Shown here: piece by piece, positions 41,276 through 50,599 of the stretch | Layout: each line of letters opens with the position of its first letter | How positions within the stretch are numbered: position 1 is the stretch's first letter | DNA from: Dyella_B jejuensis | GTDB lineage: Bacteria > Pseudomonadota > Gammaproteobacteria > Xanthomonadales > Rhodanobacteraceae | Length of the DNA: 64,000 nucleotides | Assembly: GCF_044904675.1 (NCBI RefSeq) | Contig: NZ_JADIKJ010000004.1 | Coordinates: 62,001 to 126,000 of the forward strand | Reading direction: 5' to 3' | Made by a program: the position numbers and the translations under genes | Notes under the pieces: generated by a model | The model's input: the letters and a program-made list of their open reading frames with translations, nothing else | What the model was told of the DNA's origin: nothing | Database searches by the model: none

Positions 41276-42088
41276 ATGCCGGACGGCCAGAGCGTATATC
41301 TTCGCGACTGGTCCAACCGTGACGCACGCGATGCGGTGTTGATCGTGCATGGACTGGGCGAGCATGGCGGGCGCTACGAAGCGCTGGCGCAATGGTTCCT
41401 GGCGCGGGGATACGCAGCGCGCAGCTATGACCAGCGCGGGCACGGCCTTACGCCGGGACAGCGTGCAGCCTTGCGGCATGACGACGATCTGTTGCGCGAT
41501 CTTTCCGCGGTCTACCAGGATTACGCTGCCAGCTTCGGCAAGCCGCCGCTGTTGCTTGGGCATAGCATGGGCGGCCTGGTGGCGCTGCGCGCCGTATTGG
41601 ACGGCCGTGTCGAGCCGCCTGCGCTGGTACTTTCGTCGCCCGCATTGCGAACGTTCGAAACGCCTTGGCTGCGCCGGCTGGCGCACCTGCTTTCGCGCGT
41701 GGCGCCGAATCTGCCGTTGCGAAGCAGGTTGCCGCTCGAAAAGCTGTCGCACGATGCGAAAGTGATCGAGGAATATCGCAATGATCCGCTCTGCGGCGGC
41801 TGGATTACCCCGCGCATGGCCGACTTCATCTTCAGCGCTGGGGCGTCCAGCATCGCCGATGCCTGGCGCCTGCGCGTGCCGACCTTGTTGCTGGTGGCCG
41901 GCAGCGATCGGCTGGTCGATCCTTCCGGCAGCCGCCAATTCGCCGACAGCGCATGGGCCACCAGGCAACTTACTAGCCGTTTCTTCGATACGCTGTTCCA
42001 CGAGCTTTTCAGTGAAACGGAAACCGGCCGTCATCAGGTGCTGGCGCAGTTGGCGGAATGGCTGCGGCGAAGGGTAGCGGCTGGCTAA
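41276..42088 (+). CDS. Alpha/beta hydrolase, monoacylglycerol-lipase-like
   Basis: 270 aa from ATG 41276 (MPDGQSVYLRDW); the frame is open to 41102, but the extra N-terminal sequence lacks homology features. Serine hydrolase lid family (Hydrolase_4): VLIVHGLGEHGGRYEALAQW, YDQRGHGLT, nucleophile GHSMGG, Asp in LLVAGSDRLVDP, His in TLFHELFSE. These match bacterial monoglyceride lipases. No signal peptide, so cytoplasmic. No ribosome site close to the chosen ATG, so the start is uncertain. Confidence 0.85.
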   Translation: MPDGQSVYLRDWSNRDARDAVLIVHGLGEHGGRYEALAQWFLARGYAARSYDQRGHGLTPGQRAALRHDDDLLRDLSAVYQDYAASFGKPPLLLGHSMGGLVALRAVLDGRVEPPALVLSSPALRTFETPWLRRLAHLLSRVAPNLPLRSRLPLEKLSHDAKVIEEYRNDPLCGGWITPRMADFIFSAGASSIADAWRLRVPTLLLVAGSDRLVDPSGSRQFADSAWATRQLTSRFFDTLFHELFSETETGRHQVLAQLAEWLRRRVAAG

Positions 42089-42276
42089 CTTTATGGTGGC
42101 GGCCGATGAGCATTCGCGCGATCAGGCAGCCATCTCTTTGGGCCTTGCTGCATAGCGACATCGTCGCACGGCATGCGCCGCCCTTGGCACGCCGGGATGC
42201 ATGCCGATAGCCTGTGCCAATTGATGCGGAGCCGATGCAGGCGCATGCTTGACTGACGCAAGCAAAGGTCAGCACG

Positions 42277-43125
42277 ATGGCAACCAGCGCCTTGAAAGTC
42301 CTGCTCGACTGTCTGGAACAGGACCGGTCATGGCGTGCGCCGGATCAATTGCAACGGCGTGTCGATGCACTCGATCGCCTGGAAAGCTGTCTCATCCATG
42401 TGCAAGCCATGCTCGAACCGTCGCTCTATCGGCGCGTCGAAGCGATCCAGCTGGAGCTGGAAGCAATCAACCGTATGCTGTATCGCTCGATCCGCGACGA
42501 GATTCGGCGTGGAGCCGGTGTGCAGGCGTTACTGCCCTGGATGACCGTGCCGGAAGACGGCTTCGATCAAGATGGCTACGACCACCTGGATGCCCTGGCG
42601 AGCGGTGTCCTGCAATTGGCCGAACCCGAGGGCGATATCGCCGATCCGCTGCCCGGCATGGTGTTCTACCAGCCCACCCCCGCGCGTCACATCTTCGACT
42701 TCATCCGGCATGCGTCGCTCGGCGAGCGCGATGTGCTGATTGACCTCGGTTCCGGGCTAGGCCACGTACCGTTGCTGGCCGCCGCCTGCACGCCGGCTCG
42801 CTGTGTCGGTATTGAACGTGAGCCGGCCTACGTGGCCAGCGCCCGGCAAGCCGCCTTGGCGCTGAAGCTGGGCAACGCGACGTTCCTGCAGCAGGATGCG
42901 CGAAGCGCCGATGTTTCCGAAGGGACCGTGTTCTATCTGTATACCCCTTTCACCGGCGTCGTCCTGCGCAGCGTGCTGGACATGCTGCGCAGGGAAGCGC
43001 GGCGGCGCGAAATCCGCCTGGGCACGTTCGGTCCATGCACGTCGTTCATTGCGCAGGAAGCGTGGCTGAGGGCGGAAGGGCGATGCACGGAGCAGCGCGT
43101 TGCCATGTTTCACAGCGCCGGCTGA
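42277..43125 (+). CDS. SAM-dependent methyltransferase-like protein
   Basis: 282 aa. The N-terminal ~120 residues are helical (LDCLEQDRSWRAPDQLQRRVDALDRLESC). The C-terminal Rossmann part has VLIDLGSGLGHVPLLAAACTPARCVGIERE, a class I SAM-binding motif I plus acidic end of strand 2, then FLQQDARSADVSEGTVFYLYTPFTG. This resembles DOT1-like/generic methyltransferases. The substrate is unknown. Monocistronic, between the lipase-like gene and convergent stress genes. Confidence 0.75.
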   Translation: MATSALKVLLDCLEQDRSWRAPDQLQRRVDALDRLESCLIHVQAMLEPSLYRRVEAIQLELEAINRMLYRSIRDEIRRGAGVQALLPWMTVPEDGFDQDGYDHLDALASGVLQLAEPEGDIADPLPGMVFYQPTPARHIFDFIRHASLGERDVLIDLGSGLGHVPLLAAACTPARCVGIEREPAYVASARQAALALKLGNATFLQQDARSADVSEGTVFYLYTPFTGVVLRSVLDMLRREARRREIRLGTFGPCTSFIAQEAWLRAEGRCTEQRVAMFHSAG

Positions 43126-43282
43126 GCTTGCCGCGATCGCCTGTTCGCAGGTCAGACTGCATTGCCTCAGCGATGGGGTTTCCCGCGATGCGGACAAGGA
43201 CCAGCCGGCACGCCTGCGCGATGATCTTTTTATCCAGGCGACGGGCTGAATCAGCAAGCATGCGATCGAAGTCATCGCATGG

Positions 43283-43322
43283 AAAAAGGGCACTGCGGCA
43301 TCAACCAATGCCGCAGTGCCCT
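43283..43322 (-). terminator. Intrinsic terminator of the DUF1328 gene
   Basis: 15-bp perfect stem, AGGGCACTGCGGCAT (43287-43301) with ATGCCGCAGTGCCCT (43308-43322) and a 6-nt loop; on the – strand it is followed by five T. It can also stop the convergent methyltransferase transcript. Confidence 0.88.
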
Positions 43323-43343
43323 GCAAGGAAAGCGATTGATGAC

Positions 43344-43517
43344 TTAAGGACGCGGTCCCCTGCGGATGCCGCCGAAAATCAACGACAGCACGAACAGGAT
43401 AATGAAGACCACGAACAGAATTTTCGCGATGCTGGCTGCACCAGCGGCGATGCCACCGAAGCCGAAAATGGCGGCGATGATGGCGATAATGAAAAATACG
43501 GCAGCCCAGTAAAGCAT
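43344..43517 (-). CDS. DUF1328 small membrane protein (YtjA family)
   Basis: 57 aa with two hydrophobic helices (LYWAAVFFIIAIIAAIFGFGG and AKILFVVFIILFVLSLIFGG) and a basic end, RRGPRP. This is the standard size and pattern of DUF1328/YtjA proteins, usually induced by stress or in stationary phase. GGAGAG is 7 nt upstream of ATG 43517. It is followed by a strong terminator and preceded by csbD-like in the same direction. Confidence 0.93.
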   Translation of the reverse strand: MLYWAAVFFIIAIIAAIFGFGGIAAGAASIAKILFVVFIILFVLSLIFGGIRRGPRP

Positions 43518-43608
43518 GACAGTCTCTCCTGATGTGAAGGCATGCGTGTTTGCGCTAACTCCCAGGCCGGCGTCGTACTCGACATAAGCCGGACTGGGCA
43601 CGCTGCGG

Positions 43609-43842
43609 TTAATGGCTACGGCTGCCGGTGCCTCGGCGGCTCATGTCCAGGTCTTCCTCGAACTCGCGCACTTGCCGTTCCGCGTCCTCACGGGCTATGC
43701 CGTAGCGCTCCTGCAGTCTTCCGGCCAGCATCTGGGCATTGCCTTCGACCACTTTCAGGTCGTCGTCGGTCAATTGGCCCCACTTCTGCTTGATTCGCCC
43801 GCTGAACTGTTTCCACCGGCCGCTGATCGTGTCCTGATTCAT
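43609..43842 (-). CDS. CsbD-family stress protein
   Basis: 77 aa. MNQDTISGRWKQFSGRIKQKWGQLTDDDLKVVEGNAQMLAGRLQERYG in overlapping form is the full CsbD signature; the C-terminal tail is acidic then basic. CsbD proteins accumulate under general stress; biochemical function is not known. The upstream frame continues but start ATG 43842 matches the family. Neighbouring DUF1328 gene fits a common stress pair. Confidence 0.92.
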   Translation of the reverse strand: MNQDTISGRWKQFSGRIKQKWGQLTDDDLKVVEGNAQMLAGRLQERYGIAREDAERQVREFEEDLDMSRRGTGSRSH

Positions 43843-44134
43843 GACGGATACCTCGTGCGGATCGACATTGTGCCGACGCAGTGCGCGTTCGGCGTTATCG
43901 ATTCGACCAATGCAGCCGTGAACACAATGTACGCGCGCGCCCAGGCGGTTCAGGCAGATGAAAAGGTTGCGCACATAGCGTGAGCATCGTGTGCGCACAG
44001 CGCCGTTGTTTTGGCGCTGACACGGTTTGAAGCGCGCAGACGCGAGCCCAAGATTGTGCGCAAGCGCTCCGGGCTGCTTAATTCCGGAGGGTGCCGGAGT
44101 GATGAAAAGGTGACTAAGGCCTGGACAACGTCTT

Positions 44135-44929
44135 CTATCGAGTCGCTGGCGCGGCGGAAGCCGTACCGGGCAGTTCGTCGATCATGCGCGCGGCAAGGCC
44201 GTCATAGTTGTAATCGAAATGATGGTCGCCCGGCATCTCGTGGACCTTTACCCAGGCGGGCAAGTGCGGATCGTCGCACACGGTGTCGTCGCTATCGTCG
44301 TGGCCGTAGTAGCACACCACCGGTGGCTGGGCCTGTAGCGCCTGGATCGGCGGCAGCGCCGGATAGTGCGGCACCGGGTTGATCCATTGCATGATTTCTT
44401 TCAGGTGCGTTTTGAGCCAGTTCTCGCGCACCATGATGTAGCCCTCCAGTTCCACCTCGAAGTTCACATCCTGGCTGGGCGAGAGCAACACCATCTGCGT
44501 GATCCGCGCGCGATTGGCCGGGCCAAGCTTGTCGACGATGGTGGGCAGCACGTCCGCGCCAAATGAAAAGCCGATCAGCCATATCTTTTGCTTATGCCAT
44601 TGCGCGGTGTACCGGGTGATCAGCGCATCGAGGTCGCGCGCCGATTCCTCGGGTGAGCGATTGCGCCAGTAATAGTCCAGGCAGCTGACCCCCAGCACCG
44701 GAACGCCGCGCGCGACCAGCCGCGTGCCCAATTGCTTGTCCAGGTCGCGCCAGCCGCCATCGCCGGAATAGAAAATCGCCAGCACGTCGTCGTGGCCGGC
44801 CGGTGCCTGCGTGGTGGGCGACAGCTTGACCGTGGCCGCGTCCAGGCTGGGACGGGGGAAGGGCTTCCAGATCGCCAGTGCGGCGATGATCGCCACGCAG
44901 ACCACCACGGCGATAACACGAAATTTCAT
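44135..44929 (-). CDS. VirJ/AcvB-like hydrolase (single VirJ domain)
   Basis: 264 aa. One N-terminal membrane/signal segment (VIAVVVCVAIIAALAIW) anchors or exports it. The VirJ domain follows: VLAIFYSGDGGWRDLDKQLG, VLGVSCLDYYWRNRSPEESARDL, nucleophile region IGFSFGADVLP, then a C-terminal MPGDHHFDYNYD His motif. In Agrobacterium AcvB hydrolyses lysyl-phosphatidylglycerol and is encoded with the synthase LpiA. Here the gene overlaps mprF by ATGA, so the same synthesis/turnover pairing is likely. Shorter than AcvB (one domain, as in VirJ). Confidence 0.85.
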   Translation of the reverse strand: MKFRVIAVVVCVAIIAALAIWKPFPRPSLDAATVKLSPTTQAPAGHDDVLAIFYSGDGGWRDLDKQLGTRLVARGVPVLGVSCLDYYWRNRSPEESARDLDALITRYTAQWHKQKIWLIGFSFGADVLPTIVDKLGPANRARITQMVLLSPSQDVNFEVELEGYIMVRENWLKTHLKEIMQWINPVPHYPALPPIQALQAQPPVVCYYGHDDSDDTVCDDPHLPAWVKVHEMPGDHHFDYNYDGLAARMIDELPGTASAAPATR

Positions 44930-47529
44930 CGACGCACCACTCCGGTAAGGCCGCCCGAGATCAGGCTGGCGACATTGGTAAGCACCACCGGCAGCGCAAT
45001 GCCGCCTGGGACCGCCATATAGCGAGGCTCCCACTCGGGATCGAACTTGTCCTTGTAACGGTGCAGGCCCTGGAAATTATAGAAGCGCTCGCCACGGCCG
45101 AAGATAAGCGCGCCGAAACGATTCCACAGTGGCGCCTGGCGCCTGCTCTGCAGGCCCGAAAGCGGCGCCATGCCGAGATTGAACCAACGGTAGCCTTCCG
45201 CCTTGGCCCACAGCATCAGCTCCACGAACAAGTAATCCATCAGGCCGGCTGGGCCATCCGGCAACTGGCGCATCAGGTCTACCGAGGCTTCTTCCATGCT
45301 GTCGCTGAGGAACAGATTGGCGAAGGCGACGGCTTTGTCGTCCTGCCACACCACCGCCATCGGCGTGCGCGCGAGATACGGTTCGTCGAAGGCGCCGAGC
45401 GAAAAGCCTTTCTCGCGCACGCGCTTGTCGCGCAGCCAGGCGTCGGAGATCGGCTTCAGCCGCGGCAGCAAGGCGGGAACCTGCGCGATCGGCACGATCT
45501 CCAGGCGCAGGCCTTCGCGGGTCAGCTTGTTGACGGTGCCGCGCAGGGTCTTTTTCGATTTGCCGTCGAGGTTGAACTGTTCCAGCCTGACGCGAGCCTC
45601 TTCGCCGACCTTCAGCAGGCTCATGCCGACTTCGAGGTAAAGATCCAGGTCGGCCGGATTCACCTGGTAGAACACCGGCCAGCCGCCGCCGCGCTCGCAA
45701 CGTTCGCGGAACGTCCATACCAGCTCCTGCCGCGCGCGATCGTCGCGCCCGACCGGATCGCCCATCGCCACCCAGCTGCGTCCCTCGATGCCGTACATGA
45801 TGAAAGCCTTGCCGTCCGGGTCGAACAACAGGCTCTTGTCGCCCATCAAGGCCAGATGCGCCTGGGCGGAAGGAAATTGCTTGATCAGCGGCAGCGCGCG
45901 CGCCAGCTCCGCGTCGTCGGGCAGGGTGGGGCGCGGGCGCGCCGAGCGGATCAAGGTAGTGAGCGCGAACAGCAGCGCCACGCCGGTGGCGCCAACCAGC
46001 GCGCGCAACGCACGCGGCGCGTTGCCGTGGTAGAAGCTGAATTGCCACCACAGGTCGCGGCTGTAGTCCACGTGCTGGTAGCTGAAGAGCACCAGCCACA
46101 CCGTGCAACCCAGCACCGTGGCGCAAGCGAGCAGCCAGCCGAACGAGAACGTCATCTCGAACAGCGAGGCGCGGCGATAGAACAACCGATGCGCGGGGGC
46201 CAGCGCCACGGCGAGCAGGATCAGCAGACAGGCTTCTTCGTAGTCGATGCCCTTGAGCAGCGAAGCGACCGCGCCGGCGACCAGCAGCACCAGCGTCAGC
46301 CAGTACGCCGCGTCCAGGCGCCGCTGCAATCCTCGCGCGAGGATCAGCAGCGACATGCCGATCACGCTGCTGAGGAAATGCGAGGCCTCCAGCACCGGCA
46401 GCGGCAACAGGTCGCTGAGCAATTCCAGCCGGCCCGGCAGCACGGCCGTGGCGCCGGAAAACAGCAGCACCGCGCCGGATACCAGCGTAAGCCCGGCGAA
46501 GAACGGCGGCAGCAGTCCGTTGAACCATGGCGAAAGCAGCGCGGCGTGGCGCAATCCGCGCGCTTCGCGCACCACTACCACTACCGTTGCCGCACATAGC
46601 GGCAGCAGATAGTAGACGCCGCGATAGGCCGCCAGTGCGCCGAGGATCGGAGCCGACAAGGCCTGGTTGCCGGTGGCGCCGAAGCCGGCCAGCATCACCG
46701 CTTCGAACACGCCCAGGCCGCCGGGCACATGGCTGATCAGGCCGGCGATCTGCGCCAGCGCGAAAATCGCCAGGAACGAGCCGAAATGCAGCACCAGGGC
46801 GTCCGGCATCAGCGCATACAGCACGGCTGCGGCCAGGCCCCAATCCAGTGCGCCCACGAAAATCTGGCGCAGCCCCACTTCCAATGGGGGCAGCCGCAAA
46901 TCCCAGCGCCATAGCCTGATCGTGCGACGGAAAACCTGCCCGCCGATCAGCCACGCCAGCGGCACCAGGCACAACACGACGCCAAGCAGGAGCCGCGCGT
47001 GTGCCAGTTGCAATCCCGGCGGTATCGGCACCAGCAACAGGGTGACGCCGGTGATCGCGAACAGCCCAAGCCAGAAACTGACGGTACAGAACAGCACGAC
47101 CTTGGCCACGTCCATGGTGGACAGGCCGGCCTGGATGTAGAAGCGGTAACGGATCGAGCCGGAAACCAGCATCGCCATGCCCAGCGTGTTGCTGAAGGCG
47201 TAGCTGATGAAAGAGATCAGCGCCACGCGCCGCTTCGGCAGCGTGCGGCCGATGGCGCCGAGCGCGAACAGGTCGTACAGCGGCATCACGGCATAGCCGA
47301 GCGCGGTGAGCACGATGGCCTGGCCGATGCGCCCGCGACGCAGGCGATGCATGTACTCGCCCACCTGGTGATAGCTCACCTCGCCAGCCAGGCGATAAAG
47401 CGCCCACAACGCCAGGCACAGCATCAGCACCGAAAGTGCCGGGCCACCGAACCGGCGCAGCCACACCGGGCCCGGCCGGGTCAGGGCATCTTCCTGGCTA
47501 AGGACTTCAGCCCCGCCTTGTTGCTCCAC
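44926..47529 (-). CDS. mprF: MprF/LpiA-like aminoacyl-phosphatidylglycerol synthase/flippase
   Basis: 867 aa from GTG 47529 (GGAGG 10 nt upstream). N-terminal ~550 residues hold 14 or so TM helices of the flippase domain (VPGGLGVFEAVMLAG is the conserved loop). The C-terminal DUF2156/GNAT-type transferase has LMGDKSLLFDPDGKAFIMYG, VAMGDPVG, KKTLRGTVNKLTREG and WFNLGMAPLSGL. It transfers Lys or Ala from tRNA to phosphatidylglycerol, lowering envelope charge. Coupled to the VirJ-like hydrolase. Substrate amino acid not predictable. Confidence 0.92.
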   Translation of the reverse strand: MEQQGGAEVLSQEDALTRPGPVWLRRFGGPALSVLMLCLALWALYRLAGEVSYHQVGEYMHRLRRGRIGQAIVLTALGYAVMPLYDLFALGAIGRTLPKRRVALISFISYAFSNTLGMAMLVSGSIRYRFYIQAGLSTMDVAKVVLFCTVSFWLGLFAITGVTLLLVPIPPGLQLAHARLLLGVVLCLVPLAWLIGGQVFRRTIRLWRWDLRLPPLEVGLRQIFVGALDWGLAAAVLYALMPDALVLHFGSFLAIFALAQIAGLISHVPGGLGVFEAVMLAGFGATGNQALSAPILGALAAYRGVYYLLPLCAATVVVVVREARGLRHAALLSPWFNGLLPPFFAGLTLVSGAVLLFSGATAVLPGRLELLSDLLPLPVLEASHFLSSVIGMSLLILARGLQRRLDAAYWLTLVLLVAGAVASLLKGIDYEEACLLILLAVALAPAHRLFYRRASLFEMTFSFGWLLACATVLGCTVWLVLFSYQHVDYSRDLWWQFSFYHGNAPRALRALVGATGVALLFALTTLIRSARPRPTLPDDAELARALPLIKQFPSAQAHLALMGDKSLLFDPDGKAFIMYGIEGRSWVAMGDPVGRDDRARQELVWTFRERCERGGGWPVFYQVNPADLDLYLEVGMSLLKVGEEARVRLEQFNLDGKSKKTLRGTVNKLTREGLRLEIVPIAQVPALLPRLKPISDAWLRDKRVREKGFSLGAFDEPYLARTPMAVVWQDDKAVAFANLFLSDSMEEASVDLMRQLPDGPAGLMDYLFVELMLWAKAEGYRWFNLGMAPLSGLQSRRQAPLWNRFGALIFGRGERFYNFQGLHRYKDKFDPEWEPRYMAVPGGIALPVVLTNVASLISGGLTGVVRR

Positions 47530-47702
47530 GCTACGATTGCCTCCTAGCGCCGGACCACGCACAGACCATGATCCGGCCCCACATTCCCCAAAGACCGCGA
47601 TGGTGCCACACCCATCATGGCAGGCGACAACTTGCGGCCTGCGGGTTATGGCGTCCGCATGACGGCGCGTGATCGGAACGCGCTGCGGCAAGGGGGCTAT
47701 GA

Positions 47703-47735
47703 CAACAAAAGGGCGCTCCATCGGAGCGCCCCGGC
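47703..47735 (-). terminator. Intrinsic terminator of the lipoprotein gene
   Basis: On the – strand, GGGGCGCTCC-GAT-GGAGCGCCC followed by TTTTGTTGT. It lies ~20 nt past the stop of the gene at 47756. Confidence 0.85.
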
Positions 47736-47755
47736 GTACTTCGCGTCAGCGGCGA

Positions 47756-48370
47756 TCAGCTCTTCTTGATTTCAAAGGTCTTGCTTGCCGCCTGCTTGCC
47801 GTCCAGCGAGATATCCACCTTGTACTTGCCTTCCGGCCACAGGTTCGGATTCTGCACCCGGAAGGTGGTGGTGGCCGGGCCATCGGCGATGATCGACTGG
47901 CTGGTGCTCATCACCTGCTGGCCGCTGCCTTCGAGGTAGCTCCACTTGGCGTTGAGGGTGGCGCCGGGCGTGCTGCCGGTGGTGTCGACGCTGACGTAGA
48001 TGGTCTTCTGGCTCGGCGCGAAGGTGGTCATCTCCTTGCGCACCTTGTGGTCGGCATTGACCGCGTCGCCTACCGTGATGGTGCTGACCTGGAAACCCTC
48101 CGCGGCCGGCGTGGCCGCGGCAGTTGTTGCTGCCGCCGTACTGGCCGATGCCGGCGCGGCGCTGGCGGTGCTGGTCGCTGCGGGTGCGGCGGCCGTGCCG
48201 ACCGGCGCCGGCTTGGTGGCGGCCGTGGACGGCGCGGCGGGCGCGGCGGCGGTGCTGGGTGCAGCAGGCTGGTTCGCCGGCTGTTGCTCGTTCTTGCCGC
48301 AGGCGCTGAGTGTCAACAGCCCGGCGAACGTAACGCTGCAGAGGACGGCGGAACGTGCGGAGAGTTTCAT
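47756..48370 (-). CDS. Lipoprotein of unknown function with Ala/Pro-rich linker
   Basis: 204 aa. Lipobox LSAC at the end of the signal peptide (MKLSARSAVLCSVTFAGLLTLSAC). A ~65-residue low-complexity Ala/Pro/Thr/Ser linker follows. The C-terminal ~110-residue beta domain begins FQVSTITVGDAVN and contains FAPSQKTIYVSVDTTG, AKWSYLEGSGQQV and LWPEGKYKVDISLDGKQ. The pattern fits an Ig-like domain used in ligand or envelope interactions; family not identified. Own terminator. Confidence 0.75.
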   Translation of the reverse strand: MKLSARSAVLCSVTFAGLLTLSACGKNEQQPANQPAAPSTAAAPAAPSTAATKPAPVGTAAAPAATSTASAAPASASTAAATTAAATPAAEGFQVSTITVGDAVNADHKVRKEMTTFAPSQKTIYVSVDTTGSTPGATLNAKWSYLEGSGQQVMSTSQSIIADGPATTTFRVQNPNLWPEGKYKVDISLDGKQAASKTFEIKKS

Positions 48371-48518
48371 GGGTGAGATTCCGAAAGGGGGGACAGGAAA
48401 CCGGAGGCCGGCGGCTTCATGGCAGTCCGACTAGGCTAGCGCCGCCGATCTGAAGTGCCGATGACCAAAACGCAGAGTTTAACCGTTTGCGCGTCGGGTT
48501 CGACGCAGGCCGCCACGC

Positions 48519-49343
48519 TTATTGCCGGGCTCCGCGGCGGTTGTCCGGAAGCGCCTGGTCCGTGCTGCGGAAGGGGTTGATGTCCAGCCCGCCGCGTCGC
48601 GTGTAGCGCGCGTAGACGCTCAGTCGCTCCGGTGCGCAACGCTGCCGCACATCCATGAAGATGCGTTCCACGCATTGCTCGTGGAATTCGTTGTGGATGC
48701 GGAACGACACCAGGTAGCGCAGCAGTCCTTCCCGGTCGATCGGTGCGCCGTGGTAGCTGATCTGCACGCTGCCCCAATCCGGCTGGCCGGTGACCGGGCA
48801 GTTGGAGCGCAGCAGGTCCGAGACCAGGATTTCGTCCACCGCTGGCGCGGTTGCATCGGCGCGCAGGTAGCCGGCGTTCGGCGGCCCGTAGTCGTCGACG
48901 GTTATCGGCAGCGCGTCGATCGAATCGCCCGCCAGATCCGCAAACACGTGTTGCGCGGTACGCGCCGCGCGGAGCTGCACCATCACCGGCGCGCCCGCCG
49001 CGCGCGACAAGTCCTGTTGCAGCAGCGCGCTCAGCGCGGCCGGATTGGCCAGCGGCTCTTGCGCGAAACCATTGAGATACAGCTTGAACGATTTGGATTC
49101 GATGATGTTGGGCGAATGCGCCGGCACCCGGAACTCCGCCACCGCCGCCACCGGCTTGCCATGCATATCCAGCCACGACAGTTCATAGGCGTTCCAGATA
49201 TCCACGCCCTGGAACGGCAGCGGCTCGCTCACGCCGATTTCATCGCGCTTGGCCTGGCGAGGAATGGGAAATAGCAGGGTGGGATCGTAACGGTCGGCGT
49301 AGACGGTGTGCTTGCCGAGCGGGGAGTGTTCGGGAGTGCTCAT
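48519..49343 (-). CDS. queF: NADPH-dependent 7-cyano-7-deazaguanine reductase QueF
   Basis: Reduces preQ0 to preQ1 in queuosine biosynthesis. 274 aa, the long (YqfN-like two-domain) form. Catalytic Cys is in LRSNCPVTGQPDWGSVQI; the substrate/NADPH elements are ESKSFKLYLNGFAQE and HEQCVERIFMD. All characteristic residues are present. Single gene; no other queuosine genes in the window. Confidence 0.95.
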   Translation of the reverse strand: MSTPEHSPLGKHTVYADRYDPTLLFPIPRQAKRDEIGVSEPLPFQGVDIWNAYELSWLDMHGKPVAAVAEFRVPAHSPNIIESKSFKLYLNGFAQEPLANPAALSALLQQDLSRAAGAPVMVQLRAARTAQHVFADLAGDSIDALPITVDDYGPPNAGYLRADATAPAVDEILVSDLLRSNCPVTGQPDWGSVQISYHGAPIDREGLLRYLVSFRIHNEFHEQCVERIFMDVRQRCAPERLSVYARYTRRGGLDINPFRSTDQALPDNRRGARQ

Positions 49344-49452
49344 CCGTGCATTCTATCGCTTCGGCCTGCCTGCTTCGCCGGGAACGGATCGAGGAACCCG
49401 GATCACAACGCGCATCGACGGTGGATCCGGCGCGGGACCATCCGCTCATCGC

Positions 49453-49479
49453 GGCCCTCTCCCTGGAGAGGAGAGGGCC
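49453..49479. repeat. GGCCCTCTCC/GGAGAGGGCC hairpin
   Basis: Ten-base arms at 49453-49462 and 49470-49479 with a 7-nt loop, in the queF–aldo/keto reductase gap. Belongs to the window's CCCTCTCC repeat family; no T-run. Confidence 0.65.
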
Positions 49480-49502
49480 TGTGCATGCGTGGTAGACCGG
49501 CG

Positions 49503-50495
49503 CTATCGGTTGACGTGCGCCATGCCCGCCGGCGCATAACGCTCGCCGGCCACCGCTTCGGCAGGAAAAATCCTTTCGATCGAATCCAGTTCCTGCTTGC
49601 TCAGCCGCACGTCGAGCGCGCCGAGGTTTTCGTCCAGGCGCGAGCGGCGTTTGGTGCCGGGGATCGGCACGATGTCCTCGCCTTGTGCCAGCACCCAGGC
49701 CAGTGCCAGTTGCGCCGGCGAACAGCCTTTTTCCGCGGCCAGCTCCTCCACCTGTTTCACCAGTTGCAGGTTGCGCGCAAAATTTTCGCCCTGGAAACGC
49801 GGATTGGTGCGACGGAAATCATCCTCATCGAAATCCTCCGGCTTGCTGATGGCGCCGGTGAGAAAGCCGCGGCCCAGCGGCGAATACGCCACCAGCGCAA
49901 TACCCAGCTTGCGGCACATCGCCAGCGAGCCGTTTTCTTCCGGATCGCGCGTCCATAGCGACAACTCGCTTTGCAGCGCGGCGATCGCATGCACCTTGCT
50001 CGCCCGCTCGATGTTGTGCGCCGACGCTTCCGACAAGCCCAGGTAGCGCACCTTGCCGGCCGCCACCAGTTCGGCCATCGCACCGACGGTTTCCTCGATC
50101 GGTACGTCCGGGTCCACGCGATGCTGGTAGTACAGGTCGATGTGCTCCACGCCCAGCCGCTTCAGGCTGTGGTCGCAGCTGGCGCGCACGTAATCCGGAC
50201 GGCCGCTGATGGCGCGCTTGGCGGGATCGGACGCATCGCGCACGATGCCGAACTTGGTCGCCAGGAATACCTGGTGGCGCCGGCCCTTGATCGCCTTGCC
50301 GACCAGTTCCTCATTGGTGAAAGGGCCGTACATGTCGGCGGTGTCGAGCAGGCTCACGCCGCGGTCGAGTGCATGCTGGATGGTGGCGATGGATTCGGCG
50401 TCGTCGCGCTGGCCGTAAAAGTCGCTCATGCCCATGCAGCCGAGGCCGAGGGCGGAAACGCCGGGACCGTTCTTGCCGAGAGTGCGGGTCTGCAT
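49503..50495 (-). CDS. Aldo/keto reductase
   Basis: NADPH-dependent oxidoreductase, 330 aa, TIM barrel. GLGCMGMSDFYG near the start, then the tetrad: Asp and Tyr in LLDTADMYGPFTNEELVGKAI, Lys in FLATKFGI, His in IDLYYQHRVD. C-terminal cofactor binding IVPIPGTKRRSRLDENLGAL. AKR13/YakC-like subgroup. Divergent from a LysR-type regulator 105 bp away that likely controls it. Physiological substrate unknown. Confidence 0.93.
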   Translation of the reverse strand: MQTRTLGKNGPGVSALGLGCMGMSDFYGQRDDAESIATIQHALDRGVSLLDTADMYGPFTNEELVGKAIKGRRHQVFLATKFGIVRDASDPAKRAISGRPDYVRASCDHSLKRLGVEHIDLYYQHRVDPDVPIEETVGAMAELVAAGKVRYLGLSEASAHNIERASKVHAIAALQSELSLWTRDPEENGSLAMCRKLGIALVAYSPLGRGFLTGAISKPEDFDEDDFRRTNPRFQGENFARNLQLVKQVEELAAEKGCSPAQLALAWVLAQGEDIVPIPGTKRRSRLDENLGALDVRLSKQELDSIERIFPAEAVAGERYAPAGMAHVNR

Positions 50496-50599
50496 GGGAT
50501 CGCCTTTTCACGAGTGGAAGATGGCGCATCTTCGAACCATGCGGGCGTGCGATAAATGCTCAATAATGGTTATCACTATTCCATCTAGATCAATAATCC

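Noticed and set aside
45061..46599. 512-codon + strand frame opposite mprF
   Set aside because: Low-complexity Arg/Gln/His antisense frame; the mprF reading is clear.
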